Positions 49,005 to 56,966 of a stretch of DNA of 64,000 nucleotides are shown here, in pieces; the first letter of the stretch is position 1, and every line of letters begins with the position of its first letter. The stretch is from JAYEHL01 sp041653935 (GTDB taxonomy: Bacteria > Chloroflexota > Dehalococcoidia > E44-bin15). Under the pieces are notes generated by a model. That model was not told the DNA's origin and did no database searches. It saw nothing but the letters and a program-made list of their open reading frames with translations. A program made the position numbers and the translations under genes. The stretch covers positions 310,001 to 374,000 of the forward strand of contig JBAZEO010000002.1 in the NCBI GenBank assembly GCA_041653935.1. Direction: 5' to 3'.

Positions 49005-49178
49005 ATGTTTTATGGTGGAGGTATTGTTGGACTAATAGCCCTGATCCTGGACATCCTCGCAATCTATGACCTGCTAAAGAGAAAGCCTGACACAATCAAG
49101 TTGATTCTGTGGCTCATCATAATCATAGTCCTCCCGATAATCGGCGCAATCCTGTACTACTTACTAGGCAGAAAATAG
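49005..49178 (+). CDS. PLDc_N-domain mini membrane protein
   Basis: A 57-residue protein with two transmembrane helices (about 7-22 and 32-53) and the PLDc_N sequence LDILAIYDLLKRKPDT followed by KLILWLIIIIVLPIIGAI. This domain occurs alone or before phospholipase D domains and also in bacteriocin-related proteins; role unknown. AAGGAGG precedes the ATG with good spacing. Too short for most gene callers but well supported by start signal and domain match. Confidence 0.75.
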   Translation: MFYGGGIVGLIALILDILAIYDLLKRKPDTIKLILWLIIIIVLPIIGAILYYLLGRK

Positions 49179-49274
49179 CCTGCTGAATCGTCAGTTTGAT
49201 TTAGTCCGCCGATCGATATGATTTCTAATGGACCATACTAAACCGATGGCATGGCCATGTTAAAGGTATGTCTT

Positions 49275-50201
49275 ATGAGAAACATCCTGTGTACTATCGT
49301 CTTGATAATTTTGATGCTGAGCATGGTCTCCTCCGCTGCCTGCACAAATGAAAGCCGGAATGAAAACCATGAAGCGACGCCGACCGCGACGATAGAGGCT
49401 AGCACGCCGACCAGCACACCGACAATTACACCCTCGACCGCATCGATAATCATCGACCATACTTGTACCAATCTAAACAGCATCCCACAGGAATGGATAG
49501 AGCAAGCTAAGAGCGACCTGCATATCGCCTACGGCCACACCTCGCACGGCAGCCAGATTACAGACGGCATGAGCGGGCTTGTAGATTTCGCCGGGGAATT
49601 GTACGCATGGAACGAGGATGGATCGGGCGGCGCCCTGCAGCTGAAGGACAGCGGGCTGGGGGAAGCCAGCGACCTGGGGAACCCGGACTTCACGGCTTGG
49701 GAATCGACGACCAGGGAATATCTCGCCTCACACCCGGCGACGAACGTTGTCATATGGTCCTGGTGCGGACAGGTGAGCTCAGCCACATCTGACGATATAG
49801 ACACCTACCTCAGCCTCATGAATGGATTGGAGAGTGACTACCCCGACGTTCGATTCGTATACATGACGGGCCACACCGACGGCTCGGGACTTGAGGGCAA
49901 CCTGCACATCAGAAACCAGCAGATCAGGGACTATTGCGCGGCCAGCGATAAGGTACTCTACGATTTCGAGGATATAGAAAGCTACGACCCCGACGGCAGC
50001 TACTTCGGCGACAAATATGTCACCGACAGCTGCGACTACGATGGCGGCAACTGGGCCATCGAATGGCAGGACTCGCACCAGGAGGGTATCGACTGGTATG
50101 AATGTTCCTCGGCGCACAGCCAGCCCCTGAACGCCAACCTCAAGGCATACGCGGCCTGGTGGCTCTGGGCCCGGCTCGCCGGCTGGGACTGGGATAGTTA
50201 A
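49275..50201 (+). CDS. Exported lipoprotein, SGNH-like hypothetical
   Basis: A 308-residue exported protein. The signal peptide ends in a lipobox (VSSAAC, Cys at about 22). A Thr/Pro/Ser-rich linker (STPTSTPTITPSTASI) leads to a globular part: HIAYGHTSHGSQI, NVVIWSWCGQVSS and VRFVYMTGHTDGSG, reminiscent of SGNH or GDSL-type hydrolases though the usual Ser is not obvious. The ATG at 49275 has AAAGG in front and is preferred to the one at 49251. Anchored to the outer face of the membrane. Function uncertain. Confidence 0.75.
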   Translation: MRNILCTIVLIILMLSMVSSAACTNESRNENHEATPTATIEASTPTSTPTITPSTASIIIDHTCTNLNSIPQEWIEQAKSDLHIAYGHTSHGSQITDGMSGLVDFAGELYAWNEDGSGGALQLKDSGLGEASDLGNPDFTAWESTTREYLASHPATNVVIWSWCGQVSSATSDDIDTYLSLMNGLESDYPDVRFVYMTGHTDGSGLEGNLHIRNQQIRDYCAASDKVLYDFEDIESYDPDGSYFGDKYVTDSCDYDGGNWAIEWQDSHQEGIDWYECSSAHSQPLNANLKAYAAWWLWARLAGWDWDS

Positions 50202-50228
50202 TCAAGCGCACATACAGAGAGGTGTTAT

Positions 50229-50714
50229 ATGGAATTTAAACTTGTTCAGATCGATAAGCCGGAGGACATGAATTTCATCCTGGGGCAGACGCATTTCATC
50301 AAGAGCGTCGAGGACATTCATGAAGCACTGGCTCAAGCTGTTCCGGGCATAAAGTTCGGGCTGGCGTTCTGCGAGGCCAGCGGCCCCACGCTGGTGCGGG
50401 CATCAGGCACCGACAAAGACCTGATTAAAATGGCAAAGAAAAACGCCTTGCTGCTGGGCGCCGGGCACTCCTTTATCATATTTCTGGGTGCTGGCTACTT
50501 TCCGCTTAACGTACTGAATGCCGTGAAAACAGTGCCTGAGGTCTGCCACATATTCTGCGCCAGCGCCAACCCGACCCAGGTGATCGTGGCCGAGAGCGAA
50601 CAGGGGCGCGGCATCCTGGGCGTCATCGACGGGTACAGCGCAAAAAAGGCCGAGACCGAAGAGGACTTGTCGAAGCGCAAGGCGTTCTTGAGGAAGATCG
50701 GATACAAATTCTAG
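50229..50714 (+). CDS. Adenosine-specific kinase (COG1839/DUF355)
   Basis: A 161-residue protein of the adenosine-specific kinase family. The signature is MEFKLVQIDKPEDMNFILGQTHFIKSVEDIHEAL, GIKFGLAFCEASGPTLVR, GHSFIIFLGAGYFPLNVLNAVK and EVCHIFCASANPTQVIVAES, ending IGYKF. The family was described as adenosine-specific kinase in archaea and anaerobes, though biochemical support is limited. AGAGAGGTG precedes the ATG. Single or first gene of a run of stress-related genes (GNAT, MsrA). Confidence 0.9.
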   Translation: MEFKLVQIDKPEDMNFILGQTHFIKSVEDIHEALAQAVPGIKFGLAFCEASGPTLVRASGTDKDLIKMAKKNALLLGAGHSFIIFLGAGYFPLNVLNAVKTVPEVCHIFCASANPTQVIVAESEQGRGILGVIDGYSAKKAETEEDLSKRKAFLRKIGYKF

Positions 50715-50741
50715 AATCGACTTATTGAGCAAAGGAAATCG

Positions 50742-51212
50742 ATGAGCATAAAAATAAGAAAAGCCAAAGTCGAAGACGCGGACGGCATCGTCGAAGTTAT
50801 GAAGCAGGCGGGCAAGTCCGTCTATTCCATGCCGACGCCGTACGTCACGACAACAGAAAAGGTAGCCGCGCATATAAAAATGTGCCACGCGGACAAGAGC
50901 CACACCATCTACGTGGCGGAGAATGAGAGCGGACAGATCGTCGGCTACGTCGCGGCGCACTGGCTGCCCTACCTATTTCTCGACGGGCCGGAGGGCTACC
51001 TCTCGGAGCTTTTCATCGATGAATCGTATCGCGGCAACAGCATCGGCACAAAGCTGCTGGAGACAGTGAAGGAAGAGGCCAGGAAGCGCGGCTGCTCCAG
51101 GCTGCTGCTGCTCAACAGCAGGAAGCGCGAGTCTTACCAGCGCTCGTTCTACAAGAAGCACGGATGGACGGAGAGGGAAGAGGCGGCTAACTTCGTCTAC
51201 AACCTGAAGTAG
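50742..51212 (+). CDS. GNAT-family N-acetyltransferase
   Basis: A 156-residue GNAT protein. The core is KIRKAKVEDADGIVEVM, VAENESGQIVGYVAAHW, YLSELFIDESYRGNSIGTKLLETVKEEARKRGCSRLLLL and ESYQRSFYKKHGWTERE, which contains the acetyl-CoA loop RGNSIG and the terminal Y-x-x-x-G. AAAGG precedes the ATG. It begins 27 bp after the adenosine-kinase gene and ends 24 bp before msrA. Substrate unknown. Confidence 0.9.
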   Translation: MSIKIRKAKVEDADGIVEVMKQAGKSVYSMPTPYVTTTEKVAAHIKMCHADKSHTIYVAENESGQIVGYVAAHWLPYLFLDGPEGYLSELFIDESYRGNSIGTKLLETVKEEARKRGCSRLLLLNSRKRESYQRSFYKKHGWTEREEAANFVYNLK

Positions 51213-51236
51213 GAGGCCGACATCGGCAACCGCGAC

Positions 51237-51782
51237 GTGCAATCTCAAACCAGCGAAACCGCCACTCTTGCCGGCGGCTGCTTCTGGTGCCTCGAAACCG
51301 TATTCAAAGAGCTGAACGGCGTCTGGCGCGTCGTCTCCGGCTACACGGGCGGGGCGGTGTCGAACCCAAGCTATGAGCAGGTGTGCAGCGGGGGGACGGG
51401 ACACGCGGAGGCGGCACAGATCACATTCGACCCGAAGATTATTGCATACAAAGAAATCCTCGACGTATTCTTCTCCGTACACGACCCGACGACGCTGAAC
51501 TTCCAGGGCAACGATGTCGGCACGCAGTACCGCTCGGCCATCTTCTACCACAGCGATGAGCAAAAGACAATCGCCGAAGAGACGATTAGAGAACTCGAAT
51601 CGTCGAAGATATGCAAGAGCCCAATCGTAACGACAATCGTTCCCTTCGACAAATTCTATCCGGCCGAGGGTTACCATCAGAACTACTACGAGCACAATAG
51701 CGCCCAGCCCTACTGCCGTATCGTCATCGACCCGAAGCTAGCCAAGTTCCGCAAACGATACAGCGACAAATTGAAAGGATAA
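51237..51782 (+). CDS. msrA: Peptide methionine sulfoxide reductase A
   Basis: A 181-residue MsrA reducing S-methionine sulfoxide. The catalytic Cys15 lies in GGCFWCLE (GCFWC motif), with GYTGG, the HAEAAQITFDP strand, FFSVHDPTTLNFQGNDVGTQYRSAIFY and YPAEGYHQNYYE. A resolving Cys in the C-terminal part (QPYCRIV) is present. The start is a GTG with AGGAGG further upstream than usual (about 20 nt); no ATG is available. Oxidative damage repair fits an anaerobe. Confidence 0.93.
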   Translation: MQSQTSETATLAGGCFWCLETVFKELNGVWRVVSGYTGGAVSNPSYEQVCSGGTGHAEAAQITFDPKIIAYKEILDVFFSVHDPTTLNFQGNDVGTQYRSAIFYHSDEQKTIAEETIRELESSKICKSPIVTTIVPFDKFYPAEGYHQNYYEHNSAQPYCRIVIDPKLAKFRKRYSDKLKG

Positions 51783-51790
51783 TTCTCTTC

Positions 51791-51918
51791 GGTGGGCAAA
51801 GCCCACCCTACACATTCCCTGAAAAGAGGTGCAGGAGGAAAATCTCCTGCCAGGGGTTTGGGGGTGTCCCCCATTCTCTCTTGTCCCCCAACGTGTGGGG
51901 GACTACAGGGGGTTCGGA
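51791..51918 (+). repeat. Family B-like hairpin and family A, copy 9
   Basis: GGTGGGCAAAGCCCACC (51791-51807) is a small hairpin right after msrA. A complete forward family A copy follows at 51822-51918, upstream of the ROK kinase. Confidence 0.8.
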
Positions 51919-51989
51919 CGACGAGCTACAATCCGCCGATTCCATATTCGATTGACCTTCTGCTAATTATGTTTTATCCTAAACTAATT

Positions 51990-52946
51990 ATGAAAGAGAA
52001 ACTCATCGTCGGCGTAGACCTGGGCGGCACCAAAATAGATGCCGTCCTGGCTGACGACTGCGGCAATATCAGGAAGCGTGAGCTCAAAGAGACCCGCGCC
52101 GGCGAAGGCCCGAACGCCGTCATTAAGCGCATCGTCGACGCCGTGAAAGCCGTATCCGCCGACAACAAGATCGCAGCGGTGGGCATAGGCGCAGCCGGCA
52201 TAATAGACGTTGAAACGGGTTTAATCACGACCTCTCCCAACCTGCCCGGCTGGCGCAATATCAAACTGAAGGACATCTTGGAGCGTGATCTTGGGATAAA
52301 AATATTCGTGGACAACGACGCTACCGTGGCAGCGCTGGCGGAACATAAGTTCGGCATCGCGGTAGGATGCGATCACTTCGTCTGCGTCACATTAGGTACC
52401 GGTATCGGCGGCGGCATAGTAACGAACGGTCAAATATATCGCGGCATTTCCGGCAGCGCCGGCGAGATCGGCCATATGACCATCGATATCAATGGTCCGC
52501 TATGCGGATGCGGCAATAGGGGATGCTGGGAGGCGCTAGCTTCAGGCACAGCGATTGAGCGCGAGGCCAGGGCCAAAGTAGCAGAAGGCGTTAGAACAAG
52601 CATCCCCAAATACGCCAAGGAAAGCGGTAAGAAGATAACAGCTAAAAGCGTTTACCTGGCGGCGCAGGATGGAGATAAGCTGGCTAAAGAGCTCATCGAG
52701 CAGCTAGGCTTCTACGTCGGGGTGGGGCTGGCCAACCTTATCAATATCTTTAATCCGCAGCTCGTCGTCATCTCGGGGGGGGTCTCCCGCATGGGGGAAA
52801 TGCTCCTCGAACCGGCTAGGAAAACAGTACGCGAGCGCGCCTTCGAGCTTTCGGCGAAGGCGGCCCGCGTTGAAATCTCATCGCTGGGTTATGATGCCGG
52901 GCCGCTCGGAGCGGTGGCCCTGGCGCTCAGCGAACTGTCACGTTAG
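51990..52946 (+). CDS. ROK-family sugar kinase (glucokinase-like)
   Basis: A 318-residue ROK protein. VGVDLGGTKIDAVLAD is the phosphate-1 ATP loop, FVDNDATVAALAEHKFG contains the catalytic Asp, TLGTGIGGGIV is phosphate-2. The zinc motif GHMTIDINGPLCGCGNRGCWEALASG carries the H-x-n-CxCGxxGCxE pattern. The ATG at 51990 is chosen; a longer frame runs through a family A repeat. Glucose or N-acetyl sugar phosphorylation is the likely role. It ends 2 bp before the convergent CaiB gene. Confidence 0.92.
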   Translation: MKEKLIVGVDLGGTKIDAVLADDCGNIRKRELKETRAGEGPNAVIKRIVDAVKAVSADNKIAAVGIGAAGIIDVETGLITTSPNLPGWRNIKLKDILERDLGIKIFVDNDATVAALAEHKFGIAVGCDHFVCVTLGTGIGGGIVTNGQIYRGISGSAGEIGHMTIDINGPLCGCGNRGCWEALASGTAIEREARAKVAEGVRTSIPKYAKESGKKITAKSVYLAAQDGDKLAKELIEQLGFYVGVGLANLINIFNPQLVVISGGVSRMGEMLLEPARKTVRERAFELSAKAARVEISSLGYDAGPLGAVALALSELSR

Positions 52947-52948
52947 AG

Positions 52949-54133
52949 CTAGGCTACGGCGCCCGATTTGCGCAGCTCATCGATCTGCTTCTTGGTATAT
53001 TTCAGCTTCTTTAGGATCTCGTCTGTATGCTCACCCGGCTTGGGTGCAAGGCTCCTCACCTTGCCCGGCGTATCGGACATCTTGATGCCGATGCCCACCT
53101 GCTTCACCTTGCCGATCTTGGGATGGTCCATCTCGATGACCATATTGCGGTGTAGTATCTGCGGGTCTTTGAAGGTCTCATCCAGCGTGTACACAGGCGC
53201 CACGCAGACATCTTTTGTTCTGAGCAGCTCGACCCATTCCTTCTGCGTCTTGGTCTTGAATATCTTCTTGAAATCCTCGCTTATCTGCGCCCATTTGGTC
53301 CAGTCCCACTCGGATGACAGCAAGTCTTTGCGGTCTATAAGCTCGCACAGGTTGCTCCAGAACCAGGGCTCCAGCGCCCCGATGGTGATGTATTTGCCAT
53401 CCTTGGTCTCATAGACGCCGTAGAACGGCGCGCCGCCGATGACCAGCATATCGCCGCGTGTGGGGACGCGCCCGGTATCGAAATAGCCGGCCGCCTCGCC
53501 GTGCATCAGTGAGACGACGCCGTCGGTCATGGAGATATCAACATGCTGCCCCTTGCCGGTGCGCTCGCGCGCCAGCAGCGCCATGGAGATGCCGAGCGCC
53601 GCCTGGAAGCTGCCGCCGGAGTAGTCTCCGATGAGGTTCAGTGTCATAACGGGCGGGCCGTTGCGCGGGCCGATCATGCCCTGCGCTCCGCCTATCGAAA
53701 TGTAGTTCAGGTCATGGCCGGGAAGCTGGGCGTAAGGGCCATCCTGCCCGAAACCCGTTATCGAGCACAGGATGACTCGCGGATTGATCTTGCTCAGCGT
53801 ATCGTAGTCGCAACCGAGCCTCTGCAGCACGCCGGGACGGAACTCCTCAACGACGACATCGGCATCCTTGACCATCTTGTAGAGCACCTGCCTGGCTTCT
53901 TCCGTCTTCAGGTTGAGCCCGATGGCGCGCTTGTTGCGTCCCTCTGGATTGAACACGCGCCGGCGCTCCGCAGTAGCGTCCTCCATGGTCTCGATGGTCT
54001 GGGAGGCGCGCCCGCCGGCGGCCTCTACCTTGATCACATCGGCGCCCATGTCCGCCAGCAGCATAACGCAGAACGGTCCCGGTCCCAGTCGGGTCAGGTC
54101 TATTATCTTGATACCTTCCAGTGCCATTACCAT
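52949..54133 (-). CDS. CaiB/BaiF family (class III) CoA-transferase
   Basis: A 394-residue class III CoA-transferase. The GIKIIDLTRLGPGPFCVMLLADMGADVIKVE start, LKTEEARQVLYKMVKDADVVVEEFRPGV, and GHDLNYISIGGAQGMIG with the expected catalytic Asp are intact. The C-terminus ends GEHTDEILKKLKYTKKQIDELRKSGAVA. GGAGAG precedes the ATG at 54133 (54127 possible). Compared with the paralogue at 19286, this copy has the normal Asp in GHDLNY. Substrate unknown; probably a carboxylic-acid activator in beta-oxidation-like routes. Confidence 0.92.
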   Translation of the reverse strand: MVMALEGIKIIDLTRLGPGPFCVMLLADMGADVIKVEAAGGRASQTIETMEDATAERRRVFNPEGRNKRAIGLNLKTEEARQVLYKMVKDADVVVEEFRPGVLQRLGCDYDTLSKINPRVILCSITGFGQDGPYAQLPGHDLNYISIGGAQGMIGPRNGPPVMTLNLIGDYSGGSFQAALGISMALLARERTGKGQHVDISMTDGVVSLMHGEAAGYFDTGRVPTRGDMLVIGGAPFYGVYETKDGKYITIGALEPWFWSNLCELIDRKDLLSSEWDWTKWAQISEDFKKIFKTKTQKEWVELLRTKDVCVAPVYTLDETFKDPQILHRNMVIEMDHPKIGKVKQVGIGIKMSDTPGKVRSLAPKPGEHTDEILKKLKYTKKQIDELRKSGAVA

Positions 54134-54217
54134 AAATCAACTCTCCTCTGAATTATTTTTAAGCACAAACCTGTTGCATCTTAAGTCAGGCTGTTCTTCC
54201 TTGTCAATGACGTCGAA

Positions 54218-54805
54218 TTACGCGACCGCCTGCGACAGCTTGTTTTTCAGCAGCTCCAGCCTGGTGTTGTACTGCCCGCGCAGCGCTTCCTCGATCAGCT
54301 GCCACGCGGTGCTGCCCTCCACGTTGACTCCAGCCACGGCGCTCCCCGATATACCCAGCCCCTGCAGAAGCACGCGCCTTTCGCTTTCAAGATGGCTGTA
54401 CTCGCTGCTGTACGTCCGGTCCAACTCCGCCTCCAGTTCCTCAAGGAGGCCTTTCACTTCGCCGATAAGCTTCTCGATCGTATCTGTCTTACCGGTCGCT
54501 AGTGCCATCAATCCCGCCGCCACACGGTCGAGCATCTCCATCGTCACGCCCCTGTCGAAGTTGAGCGATCCCGCCAGCCTCAGCCGTGCCCCTTTGCCGA
54601 CCAGACCCCTGTCATCAGCACGCAAATTATCAATATCGCCTTTAAGAACCTGGATAGAACCGTGAACAAGATACTTATCCGCAAGGGCCCGGCCGATAGT
54701 AATCAGCCTGTCCTCCTCCTGTTTCTTCATCTCATCAGGAGAGAGTTTTCCCAGCTTGCCGGCCCTCTCCATAGCCCTATCGTAGGCGCTCTTCATCTCT
54801 CCCAT
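54218..54805 (-). CDS. Conserved helical hypothetical protein
   Basis: A 195-residue protein with no recognised family. It is almost wholly helical with long heptad-like stretches: SAYDRAMERAGKLGKLSPDE, IEKLIGEVKGLLEELEAELDRTYSSEYSHLESE and LIEEALRGQYNTRLELLKNKL. No signal, no membrane segment and no Cys. The highly charged helices suggest a coiled-coil or structural role. It is a lone gene between the CoA-transferase and repeats. Confidence 0.65.
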   Translation of the reverse strand: MGEMKSAYDRAMERAGKLGKLSPDEMKKQEEDRLITIGRALADKYLVHGSIQVLKGDIDNLRADDRGLVGKGARLRLAGSLNFDRGVTMEMLDRVAAGLMALATGKTDTIEKLIGEVKGLLEELEAELDRTYSSEYSHLESERRVLLQGLGISGSAVAGVNVEGSTAWQLIEEALRGQYNTRLELLKNKLSQAVA

Positions 54806-55133
54806 TTTACCCTCTGCAACTTGGCTAAATTAACGCATATCAATTATACTATTCTTTGGTGCGCCGACAAAAGAGGTGCAAGTTTTTCCGATTCTCCAGC
54901 CCACAGGTCAGTGAATCAGTCTTAAGAATCGATATGGTCTCTCCCAGCCTCTCCCTTGAAAGAAGAGTTAGCTGAAAGAGTGGTGCAGGAGAGAATTCTC
55001 CTGACAGGGGTTTGGGGGTGTCCCGTAGGGGCGAAAAATTTTTCGCCCTTACTTGGGAACAAACGTATGGGGGACTAACAGGGGGTTCGGAAAATTACCT
55101 TTAAGCAGAACCTTATTGTGAGATTAGCTGACT
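54806..55133. other. 328-bp intergenic region with composite repeat
   Basis: Between divergent genes. Apart from promoter-like AT-rich DNA near 54830-54860, it is dominated by the composite A/B repeat at 54974-55090. No gene is supported. Confidence 0.65.
54974..55090 (+). repeat. Repeat family A, copy 10 with nested family B palindrome
   Basis: Family B (55025-55052) sits at the same internal position, directly after GGGGGTGTCCC, as in 21660-21777. Both composites continue with TTGGGAAC or CTGGGAAC before AACGTATGGGG, so they descend from one nested event. Confidence 0.85.
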
Positions 55134-55865
55134 ATGAAACTATTCGACAATCTGCACTACTATATATGGCAAGGCAAGGGCAATAACTGCAACACCTATG
55201 TCTTTGCCAACGTGCTGGGCGGCGACCGCCCACACATCCTCATCGATCCCGGTCACGTGATGAACGAGACGAAAGAGCCCTGCCTGGACACGCTGCTGAA
55301 AGGCATGAACAAGGATGGGATAAAGCCCGAGGACATCGGCCTTATCATAAACACCCACGGCCACTGGGACCACTTCCAGGCCAGCCGCGCCCTGATACAG
55401 ATGAGCAGGAAGAAGGCCGGTATCCCCGATCAGACGCTGGTCACGCTGCACGAAAAGGAAATAGAATACCTGGCATCGGTATTCGAATATATGCCCAAGA
55501 AGGCCAGAGAGGAAGTATTCTTCGATCCTTCATTCTATCTGGTCGACGGGGAGCTGAACCTGGGGAAACAGCTTTCTCTCCAGGTCATAAACACGCCGGG
55601 CCATACGCCGGGCTCTCTCTCCCTGTACTGGGCTGAGAAACGGCTGATAATAACCGGCGACCTGCTGTTTTACGGCGGCGTGGGCAGGACGGACTTCGGC
55701 GGGGATGGCAAGGAGCTCAAACAGAGCATCGAGAGGTTGATGGAACTCGACATCGAGTACGTGCTGCCCGGCCACAGCACCGAGATGGGTTCGATCATAA
55801 AAGGCAGGGACAACGTGCAGCAGAATTTCACTATGGTAAAGATGAGCTATTTTCCCATGCTATAG
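55134..55865 (+). CDS. MBL-fold metallo-hydrolase (glyoxalase II-like)
   Basis: A 243-residue MBL hydrolase. Metal ligands are in NTHGHWDHFQ (about 68-77), TPGHTPGSLSLYW (His) and ITGDLLFYGG (Asp), with LPGHSTEMG near the end. The fold is like glyoxalase II and related thioester or sulfur dioxygenase enzymes. The starting sequence LHYYIWQGKGNNCNTYVFAN is typical. Substrate unknown; could be an acyl-glutathione- or CoA-like thioester. Single gene just after the composite repeat. Confidence 0.9.
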   Translation: MKLFDNLHYYIWQGKGNNCNTYVFANVLGGDRPHILIDPGHVMNETKEPCLDTLLKGMNKDGIKPEDIGLIINTHGHWDHFQASRALIQMSRKKAGIPDQTLVTLHEKEIEYLASVFEYMPKKAREEVFFDPSFYLVDGELNLGKQLSLQVINTPGHTPGSLSLYWAEKRLIITGDLLFYGGVGRTDFGGDGKELKQSIERLMELDIEYVLPGHSTEMGSIIKGRDNVQQNFTMVKMSYFPML

Positions 55866-55891
55866 CGTATAATAAATGAGTAACCCGCGAC

Positions 55892-55940
55892 AAAGAGGTG
55901 TCCTTCCGCGGAAGGACCAGGGGATTTCAAGGGGGTTATC
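55892..55940 (+). repeat. Degenerate family A-like fragment
   Basis: AAAGAGGTG then a TCCTTCCGCGGAAGGA hairpin and AGGGGATTTCAAGGGGGTTAT. It keeps the ends of family A with a replaced centre. Confidence 0.5.
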
Positions 55941-55976
55941 ATCCCTTAATCATAAGTCTAATCATGGAGCATTCAC

Positions 55977-56864
55977 ATGCCTGAGATGGAAGAAATAGTA
56001 TATTTCAAAGAGCCCAAGCTGAGGGACCCTTACCTGATCGCGGCCTGGCCCGGCATGGGCGGCGTAGCCATCATTGCGGCCAAGTATCTGATCGAGAAGC
56101 TCAAGGCCGAAGAGCTCGGCTTCATCTCTCCTGAGGAATTCTTCGACCTGAACGGCGTGTTTGTTCAGGACAGCGTGGTTAAGGAATTCCAGTTCCCGGA
56201 AAATAAATTCTACTTTGTAGAGGGCAAGGGCACCAGGGACTGGATCATCTTTACGGGAGAAGCCCAGCCCGCCGCCAACGGCTACCTGCTGGCGAACTTC
56301 GTCCTCGATATCGCCGAGAAATTCGAGGTCAAGCGGGTACATACCTTCGCTGCAGCCCCGACACACATCCACCACACCAAGAAACCCAAGGTCTCAGCAG
56401 CCGTGACTAACAGCGAACTGCTCAGCGAACTGACACTATACAATATCAACCAGTTGAAAGAGGGGAGCATCAGCGGCATGAACGGCCTGCTCCTGGGAGC
56501 AGCCAAACACAGGAATATCGAGGGCATCTGCCTCCTGGGAGAGATACCCATTTACACCACCCATATAGCCAACCCGCGGTCCTCCAAGGCGGTGCTTGAG
56601 GTGCTGACCCAGGTCTCAGAGATGGAGATAGACCTGGCTGACATGGACAAGTGGGCCCAAGACGCCGATAAGCAGATAGAGGATAAGATAAAGCAGTTGA
56701 AGGAATCCTTCGGGGAGGAAGCCAGCGGCCTTCTCGACTACTTCCAGCGCCTTGCCGAGCAGACCGCCGGCGAGGAACAGCTGCCGGAACATCCTAGCGA
56801 CGAACTGCTGGAGGATATCGAGCGCTTTCTCAAGGACCAAGGGGAACAAAAGGGCGGGCATTAG
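55977..56864 (+). CDS. PAC2-family protein
   Basis: A 295-residue PAC2 (proteasome-assembly-chaperone-like, COG2047) protein. LIAAWPGMGGVAIIAAKYLIEKL is the hallmark, followed by IIFTGEAQPAANGYLLANFVL, FAAAPTHIHHTKKPKVSAAVTN and ISGMNGLLLGAAKHRNIEGICLLGEIPIY. The C-terminal third is acidic and helical. Archaeal and actinobacterial relatives occur with the proteasome, but no proteasome gene is here. GGAG precedes the ATG. Role unknown; ATP-grasp-associated enzymes are another reported context. Confidence 0.9.
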   Translation: MPEMEEIVYFKEPKLRDPYLIAAWPGMGGVAIIAAKYLIEKLKAEELGFISPEEFFDLNGVFVQDSVVKEFQFPENKFYFVEGKGTRDWIIFTGEAQPAANGYLLANFVLDIAEKFEVKRVHTFAAAPTHIHHTKKPKVSAAVTNSELLSELTLYNINQLKEGSISGMNGLLLGAAKHRNIEGICLLGEIPIYTTHIANPRSSKAVLEVLTQVSEMEIDLADMDKWAQDADKQIEDKIKQLKESFGEEASGLLDYFQRLAEQTAGEEQLPEHPSDELLEDIERFLKDQGEQKGGH

Positions 56865-56966
56865 CTGTTAATCTACAGGGGTACGATATCCGTGATTATA
56901 GAAAAGTCACCCCAATGTTAAGCAAGTTCGCACGTTGGCAACAGAAGAACAACTACAGGCTCAAAC

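Noticed and set aside
51792..51989. N-terminal extension of the ROK kinase
   Set aside because: It is translated family A repeat DNA; the ATG at 51990 starts right at the kinase fold.
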